Of a DNA stretch of 23,104 nt, positions 7,752 to 17,033 are shown one piece after another. A program made the position numbers and the translations under genes. The notes beneath the pieces are model-generated. The model did not search any database. It saw only the letters and a program-made list of their open reading frames with translations, and had not been told where the DNA came from. How positions within the stretch are numbered: the first letter of the stretch is position 1; every line of letters starts with the position of its first letter. This DNA comes from Chamaesiphon sp. (lineage in GTDB: Bacteria; Cyanobacteriota; Cyanobacteriia; Cyanobacteriales; Chamaesiphonaceae): the NCBI GenBank assembly GCA_020059425.1, contig JAGVCD010000242.1, positions 1 to 23,104 of the forward strand, in the 5' to 3' direction.

Positions 7752-8921
7752 ATGTTTCAAAAATTGCCCGTAGCTTGGTTACAACTCAAGCATCAAAAAA
7801 TAAGACTCGTGATTGCCTTATCGGGAGTAATTTTTGCGGTTGTCATTGTATTCATGCAATTTGGGATTCGTGATGCTTTATTTGATAGTGCTATCAGATT
7901 TCATGAATCCCTGAACGGCGATTGTGTGATCATTAGCCCCCGATCGACTTCTCTGATCGCAATGGATGCATTTAGCGAGCGTCGATTAGGTCAAACAACT
8001 GCGTTTCCAGAGGTAGATTTTGTGGCACCCATTTACCTGGGATTTGCCCAGTGGAAAAATCCCCAAACTCGTAATTATTGGCGAAATATCTTAGTAATTG
8101 GTTTTGATACACGCTATCCAGTCTTTACTTCCCAAGAAATTAATGACAAAATCCCTGAAATAAATTTATCTGAGAGAGTTTTATTTGATCGAGAGTCTCG
8201 AGAAGAATTTGGACCAATTGTTAATGATTACAAAAAAAATAATGAAGTAATTACAGAAATTGGCAGTGAAGGAATAAATTCAAAAATTCATGTAGTTGGG
8301 TTATTCAGTTTAGGGACTTCATTTGGTTCTGATGGCAATATTTTAACTAGCCACTTGAATTTTTTGAGAATTGTTAATACTAGAGGAAAGGGCTTTGTTC
8401 ACGTTGGTTTAATTAAACTGAAACCAGGGAGTGATGTGAATGGTTTTATGGATAAACTTCGTAAACATCTGCCGAAAGATGTAAGAGTTTTGAGCAAAGC
8501 CGAATATATCAATTTTGATAAAGACTATTGGCAAAGTAGTACAGCTATCGGATTCATTTTCAGCTTAGGAGTATTATTAGGGATTATTGTGGGGATTGTC
8601 GTTGTTTATCAAATTTTATATACAAATGTTTCTGAGCATCTGCCTGAATATGCAACGTTGAAAGCTTTAGGATATCGCCATCGATATCTATTAAAAGTTG
8701 TCTTTCAACAGGCATTTTTCATTGCTATCATGGGGTATTTACCTGGCTTTTTGATTACTCTGGTTCAATATGAAATTACTAAGCAGGCAACTTTATTACC
8801 GATTGGTATGACACTAGAAAGAGCTGTTGTTGTATTTGTCTCAACCTTAGCAATGTGTCTAGTCTCAGGGGCAACGGCAGTCCGAAAACTTAAAGATGCA
8901 GATCCAGCAGATATATTTTAG
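7752..8921 (+). CDS. devC-like: DevC-type ABC exporter permease
   Basis: A 389-residue inner-membrane protein of the MacB/FtsX-fold permease class, at the normal length for DevC. Topology seen: one span at about 18-38 (LVIALSGVIFAVVIVFMQFG), a large periplasmic domain (about 45-255), then three spans at about 264-290, 317-340 and 355-376. The cytoplasmic coupling stretch SEHLPEYATLKALGYRHRYL after the second span, the family signature that contacts the ATPase, is present. It starts two bases after the devB-like stop and ends 12 bases before the ATPase gene, so the three form one operon. The transported substrate cannot be read from sequence. DevC relatives in Anabaena move heterocyst glycolipids. 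Confidence 0.93.
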   Translation: MFQKLPVAWLQLKHQKIRLVIALSGVIFAVVIVFMQFGIRDALFDSAIRFHESLNGDCVIISPRSTSLIAMDAFSERRLGQTTAFPEVDFVAPIYLGFAQWKNPQTRNYWRNILVIGFDTRYPVFTSQEINDKIPEINLSERVLFDRESREEFGPIVNDYKKNNEVITEIGSEGINSKIHVVGLFSLGTSFGSDGNILTSHLNFLRIVNTRGKGFVHVGLIKLKPGSDVNGFMDKLRKHLPKDVRVLSKAEYINFDKDYWQSSTAIGFIFSLGVLLGIIVGIVVVYQILYTNVSEHLPEYATLKALGYRHRYLLKVVFQQAFFIAIMGYLPGFLITLVQYEITKQATLLPIGMTLERAVVVFVSTLAMCLVSGATAVRKLKDADPADIF

Positions 8922-8933
8922 GAGATTGTATTT

Positions 8934-9614
8934 ATGTCACTGTTAAAAGTCAGGGGATTAAATCACTTCTTTGGCAAGAAAAATTTGAGAAAACAAGTTT
9001 TACACAATATAAATTTAGTTGTTGAGCGTGGCGAAATTGTTATTCTTACTGGCCACTCTGGTTCAGGTAAAACCACCTTGTTATCACTAATTGGTGGTTT
9101 AAGATCAGTACAAAAAGGGCGATTAAGGTGTGTCGGTCAAGAACTTCAAGGTGCGAATGAATTAGCCCTAGTTCAAACACGTCGGCATATTGGTTATATA
9201 TTTCAGGCACATAATCTTTTACCATTTATGACAGCTGAGCAAAATGTTCAAATGTCAATTGAATTACACGAAAAAGTGAGTTCACAAGCAGCAAAGGCTC
9301 GGTCACAACATATCTTGAAAGCGGTTGGTTTAGGAGAAAGAATGCATGCTTATCCAGATAGTCTTTCGGGTGGACAAAAACAACGGGTGGCGATTGCAAG
9401 GGCACTAGTTAGCAACCCAAAATTGATTTTAGCCGATGAACCTACTGCTGCTTTAGATAGTCAAACAGGTCGTGAAATTGTTAATTTGATGCAAGTGATG
9501 GCCAAAGAACAAAACTGTACGATTTTAATGGTGACACATGACAATAGAATTCTGGATGTTGCCGATCGAATAATTCATATGGAAGATGGCCGATTGGTTG
9601 CGAATAGTGGATAG
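8934..9614 (+). CDS. devA-like: DevA-type ABC transporter ATPase
   Basis: Cytosolic nucleotide-binding subunit, 226 residues, of the MacB/LolD/DevA class. All ATPase motifs are intact: Walker [10 protein letters not shown] (40-48), Q-loop glutamine Q91 in FQAHNLLPF, signature LSGGQ (144-148), Walker B LILADEP with D168 and E169, and switch histidine H202 in MVTHDNR. An AGGAG Shine-Dalgarno at 8920-8924, overlapping the devC-like stop, sits nine bases before the ATG and supports this start. It would form a dimer driving the DevC permease and coupling to the DevB-like adaptor. Confidence 0.95.
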   Translation: MSLLKVRGLNHFFGKKNLRKQVLHNINLVVERGEIVILTGHSGSGKTTLLSLIGGLRSVQKGRLRCVGQELQGANELALVQTRRHIGYIFQAHNLLPFMTAEQNVQMSIELHEKVSSQAAKARSQHILKAVGLGERMHAYPDSLSGGQKQRVAIARALVSNPKLILADEPTAALDSQTGREIVNLMQVMAKEQNCTILMVTHDNRILDVADRIIHMEDGRLVANSG

Positions 9615-9668
9615 TTTTTGTCAATCCATCTAAACTCAACATGCACAATAAACAAAATTAGTGAAATC

Positions 9669-10136
9669 ATGATTAATTTTAAAAAAATTGCCTGTCTGCT
9701 TAGTATTTTGACAGTTACTGGTTTAGCTGCACAGGTGGATATTGTATCAGCGGCTTCTAGCAGTAATCTTACAGTAAAGTTCATTGGCATTAATAATCCG
9801 AAAGGTCAAATATGTGTGAATTTATTTAATGGGCAAAAAGGATTTCCTGACGGTGGCAAAGGTTCTGCTCTGAAGGTTGCTCGTTGTACACCTGTTGTTA
9901 AAGGAAATGCTCAGATCACATTCGCAAATTTGCCCTATGGTAATTATGCGATTGCTGCAATTCATGATACAAATGGTGATACTCGTCTTAATAGTAATTT
10001 CTTTGGTGTTCCTACAGAAGGAGTTGGATTTTCGAATAATGTCGTAGTCAAAACTTCTGCACCTAGTTTTAGCGAATCTCAATTTTCTTTATCTAAGCCG
10101 AAGGGTGAGCTATCTATCAAAGTTCAGTATTTTTAA
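9669..10136 (+). CDS. Exported DUF2141-family protein
   Basis: A 155-residue secreted or periplasmic protein. Starting at ATG 9669 gives a clean signal peptide (MINFKK, then hydrophobic IACLLSILTVTGLAA, likely cut near residue 28-29). A TTG start at 9618 would put 17 polar residues in front of it, so I reject that start. The mature domain carries the DUF2141 pattern: GQICVNLFNGQKGFPD, LPYGNYAIAAIHDTNGDTRL, and NFFGVPTEGVGFSNN, a beta-sandwich-like small domain of unknown role, with cysteines C49 and C73. It follows the DevA-type gene by 54 bases and precedes a terminator, so it is likely the last gene of the exporter operon and may assist handling of the exported compound at the cell surface. 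Confidence 0.8.
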   Translation: MINFKKIACLLSILTVTGLAAQVDIVSAASSSNLTVKFIGINNPKGQICVNLFNGQKGFPDGGKGSALKVARCTPVVKGNAQITFANLPYGNYAIAAIHDTNGDTRLNSNFFGVPTEGVGFSNNVVVKTSAPSFSESQFSLSKPKGELSIKVQYF

Positions 10137-10138
10137 TT

Positions 10139-10163
10139 ACAATTAAAATCATTAATTGTTTTT
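10139..10163 (+). terminator. A/T-rich hairpin terminator of the exporter operon
   Basis: ACAATTAA (10139-10146) and TTAATTGT (10152-10159) form a perfect 8-bp stem with loop AATCA. A T run (10159-10163) follows directly. It begins three bases after the DUF2141 gene stop. The stem is weak (A/T rich) but the form is classic. Confidence 0.6.
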
Positions 10164-10197
10164 GACTACTTCAAAAATATAACTTAATTTTAGTTAG

Positions 10198-10230
10198 ACT
10201 TTCAGTGCAAAATAATGCTGCACTGGAAGT
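10198..10230. repeat. 12-bp inverted repeat between exporter and synthase operons
   Basis: ACTTTCAGTGCA (10198-10209) pairs with TGCACTGGAAGT (10219-10230) over 12 bp with one G-U pair, around a nine-base loop. No T run follows on the + strand, so it is not a standard terminator. It could be a second weak terminator, an mRNA processing hairpin or an operator. Confidence 0.5.
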
Positions 10231-10561
10231 TACTGTAAAATACTAACTATTGGATTGTTTAACATAGCTGCAGAGGCAGTATAACTTTTAATAATACGTC
10301 TTTTTGCTTAGCTTATTCAGTTGACTATTTTTAAAAAAATAGAGTATATTGCACCTATAGTTAATCTTTTCAAAATACTTCTAAAAGAATTCCAGGGACT
10401 ACTTGAAACTACTAATAGCACTGGAGCTTTTATTTTCAGGCTACGTTGTCTAAAAACTTCATTGAAAGTAGGTGAATTGTTTTATTTTACTTTTGTTACA
10501 AGCTGACTAAAAAAGCATTGTAATTCTTAAACATTTAATATCAAAAATCCCAAGTGTTCTG

Positions 10562-13500
10562 ATGCAAATCGATTCCTCCAAAGCTATTGTTTCTCATTCT
10601 TCAGTACAACATGCCCCGATCGCAATTGTTGGGATGGGCTGTCGATTCCCAAAGGGTTTAGCTAGTATTGACAAGCTATTACAGGCATTGAAAACCAAGT
10701 TCAGTGCGATCGATAAGGTGCCAGCAGAACGTTGGACAGTCGATCGATATTATGCCTCTAATCCTAATGCTAAGGGTAAGGCCTATATGCATCGGGGCGG
10801 ATTTCTGAATCAGGACATCAGTACTTTTGATGCGTCGTTTTTTGGGATTTCGCCGCGCGATGCGGAGAATATGGATCCCCAGCAGCGGCTGTTGTTAGAA
10901 GTTGTTTGGGAAGCTTTTGAGAATGCGGGAATAGATTTGCCTGGATATGCGGGGCGCAGTGTAGGGGTATATGTGGGCGGGTTTATGCTCGATCATATGA
11001 TTACTCAGATGGCGGCTCCCAATCGATCGATCATCAATCAAAATACCGCTACCGGGATGATGATGACGATGCTATCTAATCGAATCTCCCACACATTTGA
11101 CTTGCGGGGTCCGAGTATGTCGATCGATACGGCTTGCTCCTCTTCCCTGGTAGCATTTCACTATGCTTGCCAGGATTTGTGGAACGGTGTCACCGAGATG
11201 GCGGTAGTCGGTGGTTCAAATGTGATGCTGCGTCCTGAGTATCCGATGGGGATGTGCAAAGGGCACTTCTTGGCGCGTGACGGCGAGTGTAAGTCGTTTG
11301 ACTCCCGCGCTGATGGGTATGGACGAGGTGAGGGCGCTGGGGCAGTATTGCTCAAACCGTTAGCAAAAGCTTTGGCTGATGGCGATCCGATTTTGGCGAC
11401 GGTAATTGGTACTGGTAGCAATCAGGATGGACATACACCAGGAATTTCGATGCCGAGTGGTGAGGCGCAACAGGCGTTAATTAGGGAAGTTTGTGACAGA
11501 TACTCGATCGATCCGCAGGAAGTGCGTTATGTGGAGTGTCATGGTACGGGTACAGCGATTGGCGATCCGACTGAAGCGGGAGCAATTGGCTCGGTGTATG
11601 GTGCTGCGAGAAAGGATGTGAGCCCCGTCGTGATCGGTTCGGTGAAGAGTAATATCGGTCACTTGGAAGCTGCGGCTGGGGTGGCCGGGATTATTAAGGC
11701 AGTATTAACCTTGATGTATCGTCAGGCTTTACCTTTAGCGAATTTACAGAATCCTAATCCAAATATTCCGTTCGACGAATTAAACGTGAGATTAGCTGAC
11801 GATTTAATCGAGCTGGGTAGAGCAGATGAAGAATTCTGCGCAGCGGTGAATTCATTTGGTTATGGCGGAACGAATGCCCATGTGGTTCTGAGAACTGCAC
11901 CTTTTATGGCAACTCCTGAGGCTTCTGGAGTTGCGGACGAGCCAGAAGAGCGGAAGTTCCCACACTTTTTACCGCTCTCTGCACGTAGTCCAAAAGCGGT
12001 GGCGGCTGTGGCGGGTAAATATGCGCAACTGCTGCATGATGGCGCAAGCTTAACAGATACCCTCTATTCGGCTTCCTTCAAACGCGCTCATCTATCTCAT
12101 AGTGCGGTCGTCAAAGGACACGATCAATCGCAATTAATTGCCGCCTTAGAAGCTCTCTCTCGCAATGAGGACAATGAGGACATTATCCAAGGCGTAGAGC
12201 CTTATCAAGGACATCGCAAACCAGTATTTGTCTTTACTGGAATGGGTCCTCAATGGTGGGCGATGGGACAAGAATTATATCGTGATGAACCGATTTATCG
12301 GGCGGCGGTAGATGAGGCAGATGCGATTTTTACAGAGGTGGCTGGCTTTTCTATTTTGGCGGAAATGCTCAAGAGCGAGGAAGATTCCAAAATTGGCCGT
12401 ACCGTATTTGCTCAACCATCAAATTTAATTATTCAAATTGGGCTATTAGCAGTCCTTCGAGCGGCTGGAGTTGAACCAGGTGCAGTAGTTGGACATTCCG
12501 TCGGCGAACTCGGTTCGGCCTACGCAGCAGGGGTACTGAACCTGCGCGATACAATGACCGTTTGTTACCATCGGAGTCGATTACAGGCGACCTGTGCGGG
12601 CACGGGGGCGATGATGGCAGTAGGCTTGAGCAAGGAAAAAGCGTTGGAGCGGATCTCTCATTGCTTGGATGTAGTCTCGATCGCGGCGGTAAATAGTCCC
12701 ACAACTGTGACTTTGGCAGGGGACCCGACCGAATTAACAAATTTAGGCGTAGCCTTGACTGCCGAAGGGATTTTCAATCGTCAGTTAGAAGTTGAAGTGC
12801 CTTATCATAGTCCCATCATGGATCGGATTATGCAGCCATTGACAGAAGCCTTGGCGAATGTCCAGCCTTCGGCACCAAGAATTCCGCTGTATTCTACTGT
12901 TACAGGTGGCCTGGTGGAAGGTGTATCCTACGGGGCAGATTATTGGCCGTTAAATATGCGTCAATCAGTAGAATTTGCCACCGCAATTTCAGCAATTCTG
13001 GCTGATGGTTATAATACATTCTTAGAAGTTGGCCCTCACCCAGTTTTAGCTACTTCCCTACGCGACTGTATTAAGGCTGCCGACAAAGATTGTCGTACCG
13101 CCTATACCTTACGCCGCAAAACTCCCGAACTATCCTCACTTCATCGATCGATCGCCAGCGTGTTTACCAGTGGTTGTAATATCGATTGGCAGGTACATAA
13201 TGGTACGGGTAAATTCATTCAACTGCCTAATTATGTTTGGCAACGCGACAAATTATGGTTAGAAAATGAGCGAGGAATGCAAGAGCGAATTGGTTCTACA
13301 GATCTGCCAATTCTTGGACTCCAAGAAGCTCCAGGTACACCAGTATGGCGAAATGAATTCGATCATGAACCAGTAGCTTATTTACGCGATCACGTCGTTA
13401 CTGGCGTACCGATTCTGCCTGCTGCTGCCTATATCGAAGCATTACTGGAATTAGCCAAACTCCAATTTGAGGATGCTCCAGCGATCATAATTCGGAATTT

Positions 13501-16500
13501 GCAGATTCTCGCACCAATGGTTATTACTCCAGAAAGGGGTTTAGACTGTGCGACATCCTACGATCCACTCACTGGGATGGCAACAATTCGAGGGCTAGAA
13601 AACGGACGATTGGGGATCGGACAAGTTCACATCACTGGCAAGATTAGCAGCTTAGACAAATTCAAATCTTATAAAATCGACATTCATTTATTATTAAAAG
13701 ACTTCCGCAAACATGAAGATGTGGCAGCCTTTTATCAGAGCTTGGCCAGAATAGATCTAAACTATGGTCCGGCCTTTCAAACAATTTGGCAATTGCGAGT
13801 CGATCAAGAATCCGGTAGAGTACTATCGCGAATTAAAATGCAGCCTGAACTGACTGTTAACTTGTCCCAGTACTGCATTCACCCCACTGTACTCGATGCC
13901 TGTTTTCAATCCCTCATCGCTATGCTTGATGGATCAGATACCACCTACCTCCCCACCGGATTCAGTGAGATGTGTGTATATTCCAAGCAAGTGCCTGCTA
14001 ATGTGTGGTGCTTGAGTGAAATTGTCGAGCAAACAGATAGACATATCGACTGCAATCTGACATTGGTAGACGACGAAGGTAATGTCGTCGCTACGATTCG
14101 GGGAATGCGATCGACTGCTGCTGCGAAAAAAGAGCGTACCGATCGATTTGGCGATAAAGTCAAAAAGCAAATTCTGGGCTATGAATGGACTTATGGCGAA
14201 ACTCTCAACGAAGCTAGACGCTTGGGCTATTGGTTGGTAGTTGGTTCCGACAGCCAACTTGCGCCAGAGTTAATCCAACGTCTGGAAAGTTATGGTGCGA
14301 TCGGTATTTTCCCTGTCACTATTGGCGCAGAATTTCAGGCCGCCGATGGACAAATAATCGTCCGCTCTGGTTATGTTGAAGATGCCAAGGCCGTTTTAAA
14401 TCATTGTGGCGAACTGGATGGCATTGTCTTCTTGCATGGTTTAACAGCTACGACTAATTCAGTCGATCCGACTGGAGAAACTGCGATCGAAACTCTCATC
14501 GCTTTCTCCCAAGCTTTGACTCAACAGCCAAAAGAGCGCCAGCCGCGTGTATATGTCGTTACACAAGGTGCCTTTGCTGTTAACGAACAAGATAAAAATA
14601 TCCAGCCTAGCCAGTCTGCTGTAAATGGCTTTGCCAGAGTCGCATTTAATGAATTGGAAGGTCTGCGTTTCAGTAGTATTGACCTACCAACTAAGATCAG
14701 TGAAGACAGCATAGAAAGTCTTGCTTTAGAACTACTTTGCGATGATGTTCATGACGAAGTTGCTCTCCGTGGTAACTTCCGACTGGTGAGCGAATTGGTA
14801 GACAGTCCAATGCTGGCTGATGATCGTATTCAATACATGAACCTTGATGATGAACATCCGATTTTAGTCCGCCCATTGCTTGCCGAGGCTGAGGGTGTAG
14901 GCATGGCTAGGATTTTATCCTTCACTCCCAGAGAACTAGGTGCCGATGATATCCGTCTGCGGATTGAAACCACTATAGTTCCTCCTAATTTATTGCTAGA
15001 TACTTCCTCTGAGGTCTTGGGACAACCAACGATTGAGATAGTGGCTGAAGTTTTGGCCGTTGGCAGTAATGTTACCGATCTGCGTCAGGGGATGAGAGTT
15101 TGCGGGTTTGCCCCTGCTGACCTTGCTAGTCAAATATCTGCTCCCCGCAGCCAGTTTCAGCTTGTACCAATTTCGGCTACCGCTAATGCTGCCAATTTAG
15201 TTAGTACTATTGGTGCGGCAACTCGCGCCGAAAGGGCGATCGAATCCCTCGAACTATCAGCTGGTGACAATGCTCTCGTTTACGCTGACGAACTCGGGTT
15301 AGTCGTCGCCGATGCTCTCCGCAGCCGTGGGCTTTCCATCGCTTTGCTATGGGATGATGTTGAGCAATTAGACTACCAGACTGTTGAACAGTATCCCATC
15401 TTCCCGATCTGTCCGGAAGCTATTCAACAAGCCATTAGTGAGCAAACAGATGGCAAAGGATTCACCATTCTCGTTGCTCCACTGCAACAGTGGACAAAAT
15501 CTTTCGACTTGGGCATGCTCTGTAAAGGCGGTTGTGCGATCGACACCGACAGCGTAGCTAGTCCATTAATAGTTTCTCAACAGACAATTGTTCGTACAGA
15601 CATGAGCCTGCTCTTACAACGTCCCGAGCGTCTGCAGCAAGCCTTGCAAAGAGTCATTACCGAGATAGTCAATGGCACAATTGCGCCATTACCCAACCTG
15701 GAAATTTCGATTATTGACCTGGCTTGGCAGAAATTGGGTTTGGCCGTTACCTCTAGCATCGCCCTCAACTATGAAACCGAAGGTCGAGATTTACCAGTTG
15801 TCCAACAGGACAGTCTGAGTTTTGATGCCGATGCTACCTACTTAATTACTGGTGGTTTTGGTGGCTTTGGTCAGAAGACAGCCGAATGGCTGATTGATAA
15901 TGGAGCACGTCACCTAGTGCTTACTGGACGCACTGGGGCTGATAGTGCGGAACGTCAAGCTTTAGTTACTAGCCTCGAAGCTAAAGGCGCTAGCATTAAA
16001 GCCGCTGCTTGTGATACAGCTGATTATCAACAACTCTCTGCCCTGTTCGCTGAGATCAATCAAGAAATGCCTCCACTCAAGGGCGTATTTCACTCTGGTG
16101 CCTTAATTATCGATCAGCCGATCGGTGAAATCGACCTGGACACTTTCCACAAAGTGATGCGCAGTAAAGCCCTGGGGGCGTGGAACCTACACATCTTGAC
16201 TCGATCGATCGAACTAGATCATTTTGTGTTGTACTCTTCGATCGCCAACCTGGTTGGTAATGCCCGTCAATCGGCCTATAGTGCAGCGAACGGTTTCCTC
16301 AACGGCTTGGCCCATCTCCGTCATGCTCAGGGGCTGGTAGGGACTAGTGTGAACTGGGGGGCGATCGCCGATGTTGGGGTTGTCGCTCAAGATGAACAAC
16401 TCGAACAGTTTTTACGCTATACAGGTTTACGCGGTATTAATACTGCCGAAGCTCTAGATGTTCTAAAAGTTAGTCTCGCCCGTAACACCACACAATTTGG

Positions 16501-16951
16501 AGTCACCGTGATTTCCAGTTGGGCAGACTGGGCGAGGTTTGAAACACGCGGAGCCACCTCTCCCCGCTTTGCCAGCCTAATCGCTGCCGACAGTGCAGGT
16601 AAAGACAACTCCATGCGCGATGTACTGATCGAGGAATTATCCCAACTTGATGCTGGTGACCAAGTCGAATTGCTTGGTAGCCTGATCGTCGAAATTATTG
16701 CATCAGTGCTCAAATCCGATCCGGCTAGCATCCCGATCGATTCTGCTCTGAGTCAGTTGGGTGTCGATTCTTTGATGGCTACCGAGTTTCAGCTCCAACT
16801 TGATGCCAAACTCGGTTTGAGCATCTCGATCATGGAACTGTTGGGCGATGTGACGATTCGGAGCTTGTCCCGACAGTCGTTAAAAACCCTGCTAATGCCA
16901 ACGGCGGGAGTTAATGCAGTTCTACCTACGGCTGTTTCGGTAGCTACTTAG
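10562..16951 (+). CDS. Type I polyketide synthase, KS-AT-DH-(degenerate ER)-KR-ACP
   Basis: A single-module, probably iterative cytosolic synthase of 2129 residues that would build a long acyl chain. Domains: KS 17-445, with C192 in DTACSSS, H327 in HGTGT and H367 in NIGHLEA; AT 554-845, with S646 in GHSVGE and H749 in VPYHSP (not a clean malonyl or methylmalonyl signature); DH about 915-1190, with H944 in HVVTGVPILP and D1112 in HPTVLDACFQ; a structural non-catalytic region about 1200-1430; a degenerate ER about 1440-1740; KR about 1755-1935, with GGFGGFG at 1764-1770, K1869, S1893, Y1906 and N1910; ACP about 2035-2105, with phosphopantetheine serine S2070 in LGVDSLM. There is no thioesterase or reductase release domain. 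The layout resembles fungal highly reducing and mycobacterial synthases. It heads the biosynthetic operon, and all catalytic residues except those of the ER look intact. Confidence 0.95.
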   Translation: MQIDSSKAIVSHSSVQHAPIAIVGMGCRFPKGLASIDKLLQALKTKFSAIDKVPAERWTVDRYYASNPNAKGKAYMHRGGFLNQDISTFDASFFGISPRDAENMDPQQRLLLEVVWEAFENAGIDLPGYAGRSVGVYVGGFMLDHMITQMAAPNRSIINQNTATGMMMTMLSNRISHTFDLRGPSMSIDTACSSSLVAFHYACQDLWNGVTEMAVVGGSNVMLRPEYPMGMCKGHFLARDGECKSFDSRADGYGRGEGAGAVLLKPLAKALADGDPILATVIGTGSNQDGHTPGISMPSGEAQQALIREVCDRYSIDPQEVRYVECHGTGTAIGDPTEAGAIGSVYGAARKDVSPVVIGSVKSNIGHLEAAAGVAGIIKAVLTLMYRQALPLANLQNPNPNIPFDELNVRLADDLIELGRADEEFCAAVNSFGYGGTNAHVVLRTAPFMATPEASGVADEPEERKFPHFLPLSARSPKAVAAVAGKYAQLLHDGASLTDTLYSASFKRAHLSHSAVVKGHDQSQLIAALEALSRNEDNEDIIQGVEPYQGHRKPVFVFTGMGPQWWAMGQELYRDEPIYRAAVDEADAIFTEVAGFSILAEMLKSEEDSKIGRTVFAQPSNLIIQIGLLAVLRAAGVEPGAVVGHSVGELGSAYAAGVLNLRDTMTVCYHRSRLQATCAGTGAMMAVGLSKEKALERISHCLDVVSIAAVNSPTTVTLAGDPTELTNLGVALTAEGIFNRQLEVEVPYHSPIMDRIMQPLTEALANVQPSAPRIPLYSTVTGGLVEGVSYGADYWPLNMRQSVEFATAISAILADGYNTFLEVGPHPVLATSLRDCIKAADKDCRTAYTLRRKTPELSSLHRSIASVFTSGCNIDWQVHNGTGKFIQLPNYVWQRDKLWLENERGMQERIGSTDLPILGLQEAPGTPVWRNEFDHEPVAYLRDHVVTGVPILPAAAYIEALLELAKLQFEDAPAIIIRNLQILAPMVITPERGLDCATSYDPLTGMATIRGLENGRLGIGQVHITGKISSLDKFKSYKIDIHLLLKDFRKHEDVAAFYQSLARIDLNYGPAFQTIWQLRVDQESGRVLSRIKMQPELTVNLSQYCIHPTVLDACFQSLIAMLDGSDTTYLPTGFSEMCVYSKQVPANVWCLSEIVEQTDRHIDCNLTLVDDEGNVVATIRGMRSTAAAKKERTDRFGDKVKKQILGYEWTYGETLNEARRLGYWLVVGSDSQLAPELIQRLESYGAIGIFPVTIGAEFQAADGQIIVRSGYVEDAKAVLNHCGELDGIVFLHGLTATTNSVDPTGETAIETLIAFSQALTQQPKERQPRVYVVTQGAFAVNEQDKNIQPSQSAVNGFARVAFNELEGLRFSSIDLPTKISEDSIESLALELLCDDVHDEVALRGNFRLVSELVDSPMLADDRIQYMNLDDEHPILVRPLLAEAEGVGMARILSFTPRELGADDIRLRIETTIVPPNLLLDTSSEVLGQPTIEIVAEVLAVGSNVTDLRQGMRVCGFAPADLASQISAPRSQFQLVPISATANAANLVSTIGAATRAERAIESLELSAGDNALVYADELGLVVADALRSRGLSIALLWDDVEQLDYQTVEQYPIFPICPEAIQQAISEQTDGKGFTILVAPLQQWTKSFDLGMLCKGGCAIDTDSVASPLIVSQQTIVRTDMSLLLQRPERLQQALQRVITEIVNGTIAPLPNLEISIIDLAWQKLGLAVTSSIALNYETEGRDLPVVQQDSLSFDADATYLITGGFGGFGQKTAEWLIDNGARHLVLTGRTGADSAERQALVTSLEAKGASIKAAACDTADYQQLSALFAEINQEMPPLKGVFHSGALIIDQPIGEIDLDTFHKVMRSKALGAWNLHILTRSIELDHFVLYSSIANLVGNARQSAYSAANGFLNGLAHLRHAQGLVGTSVNWGAIADVGVVAQDEQLEQFLRYTGLRGINTAEALDVLKVSLARNTTQFGVTVISSWADWARFETRGATSPRFASLIAADSAGKDNSMRDVLIEELSQLDAGDQVELLGSLIVEIIASVLKSDPASIPIDSALSQLGVDSLMATEFQLQLDAKLGLSISIMELLGDVTIRSLSRQSLKTLLMPTAGVNAVLPTAVSVAT

Positions 16952-17033
16952 AGAGATTAGATTTGCAAGGGAGATTTACATTTTCTAGCACTGATCTCAA
17001 CTGAAGTTAAAATCCTACAACCACCCCAAAAAC

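Larger units (their letters stand above)
10137..10561. promoter_or_regulatory. Intergenic region upstream of the polyketide synthase
   Basis: 425 bases holding the exporter-operon terminator at its left end, a strong 12-bp hairpin (10198-10230) and the presumed promoter of the biosynthetic operon. A 61-codon frame (10321-10506, TTG start, no ribosome-binding site) does not look like a gene. No clear -10/-35 pair or Shine-Dalgarno for the synthase was found. Confidence 0.4.

Noticed and set aside
9618..9668. TTG start for the DUF2141 gene
   Set aside because: It would add 17 polar residues before an otherwise perfect signal peptide. ATG 9669 is the better start.
10321..10506. 61-codon open frame upstream of the polyketide synthase
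   Set aside because: TTG start, A/T-driven composition and no motif. It lies in what should be the promoter region.
11161..16731. Numerous antisense open frames inside the polyketide synthase gene
   Set aside because: They mirror the codon structure of the large sense gene and carry no motifs.
10562..16951. Calling the synthase a heterocyst glycolipid synthase (HglE-like) because of the DevBCA neighbours
   Set aside because: The domain order with DH, degenerate ER, KR and one ACP, and the oxoamine synthase partner, point to a different product. No other hgl gene is visible.
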